DNA of 5,911 nt from Lachnospiraceae bacterium (GTDB lineage Bacteria > Bacillota > Clostridia > Lachnospirales > Lachnospiraceae). Under the pieces are notes generated by a model. The model saw nothing but the letters and a program-made list of their open reading frames with translations, was not told the origin of the DNA and searched no databases. Every line of letters begins with the position of its first letter. The stretch's first letter is position 1. Location: NCBI GenBank assembly GCA_021199395.1, contig JAJQIE010000192.1:1-5911 (forward strand), written 5' to 3'. Both the position numbers and the translations under genes were made by a program. Positions 5,872-5,911 of this stretch are shown one piece after another.

Positions 5872-5907
5872 AAAAAAGGCCCGAAATTTCAGCAATTTCG
5901 GGCCTTT
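5872..5907 (-). terminator. Intrinsic terminator of an upstream transcription unit
   Basis: Bases 5875-5888 pair perfectly with 5894-5907, a 14-bp stem with a 5-base loop. On the minus strand the stem runs into six T residues (5877-5872), a textbook rho-independent terminator. On the plus strand the tail is only TTT followed by CGGG, so minus-strand use is favoured. It ends a gene lying beyond the right edge and separates it from the operon in this window. Confidence 0.85.
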
Positions 5908-5911
5908 CGGG

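Noticed and set aside
1..5911. CRISPR array, tRNA/rRNA genes, insertion sequence or phage genes
   Set aside because: No regularly spaced repeats, tRNA-like cloverleaf, transposase or terminal inverted repeats were visible on either strand.

Overview
The window reads as part of a chromosome from a fairly GC-rich Clostridia-type Firmicute, probably a gut Oscillospiraceae-like organism (Flavonifractor/Intestinimonas type). The basis is AAGGAGG-type ribosome binding sites, G/C-ending codons, a very large secreted protein with a fibro-slime domain, and a small peptide with the K-Y-E-K-P leader style common in these bacteria. The taxon is an inference; no taxonomic marker gene is present.

Every supported gene lies on the minus strand, so the biological order runs from right to left. 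At the far right (5872-5907) is an intrinsic terminator that closes a transcription unit outside the window. A gene-free stretch follows, with a candidate promoter (5741-5768) and a leader holding a small hairpin and a possible 13-codon basic leader ORF. Then come: (1) a stand-alone PqqD-like peptide-binding protein (5318-5605, possibly starting further upstream); (2) a 1227-residue secreted, multi-domain surface protein with a fibro-slime domain (1575-5258); (3) an 82-residue peptide resembling a RiPP precursor (1309-1557); (4) a strong hairpin plus U-tract (1250-1284) that should act as a partial terminator; (5) an HPr-kinase/PEPCK-like P-loop protein (333-1247); and (6) the first 117 residues of a radical SAM enzyme (1-352, running off the left edge).

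Together these look like a peptide-maturation operon. A leader-binding PqqD protein, a radical SAM enzyme and an HprK-like protein form a set known from RiPP-type cassettes, and the 82-residue peptide is the natural substrate. The terminator between precursor and enzymes would give more precursor than enzyme transcript, as is usual in RiPP operons. The unusual part is the giant exported protein placed between the PqqD gene and the precursor gene. It has a signal peptide but no visible LPXTG or transmembrane anchor, and its short spacing to its neighbours implies co-expression. Whether it is a partner, carrier, receptor or even a second substrate of the modification system cannot be decided from sequence alone.
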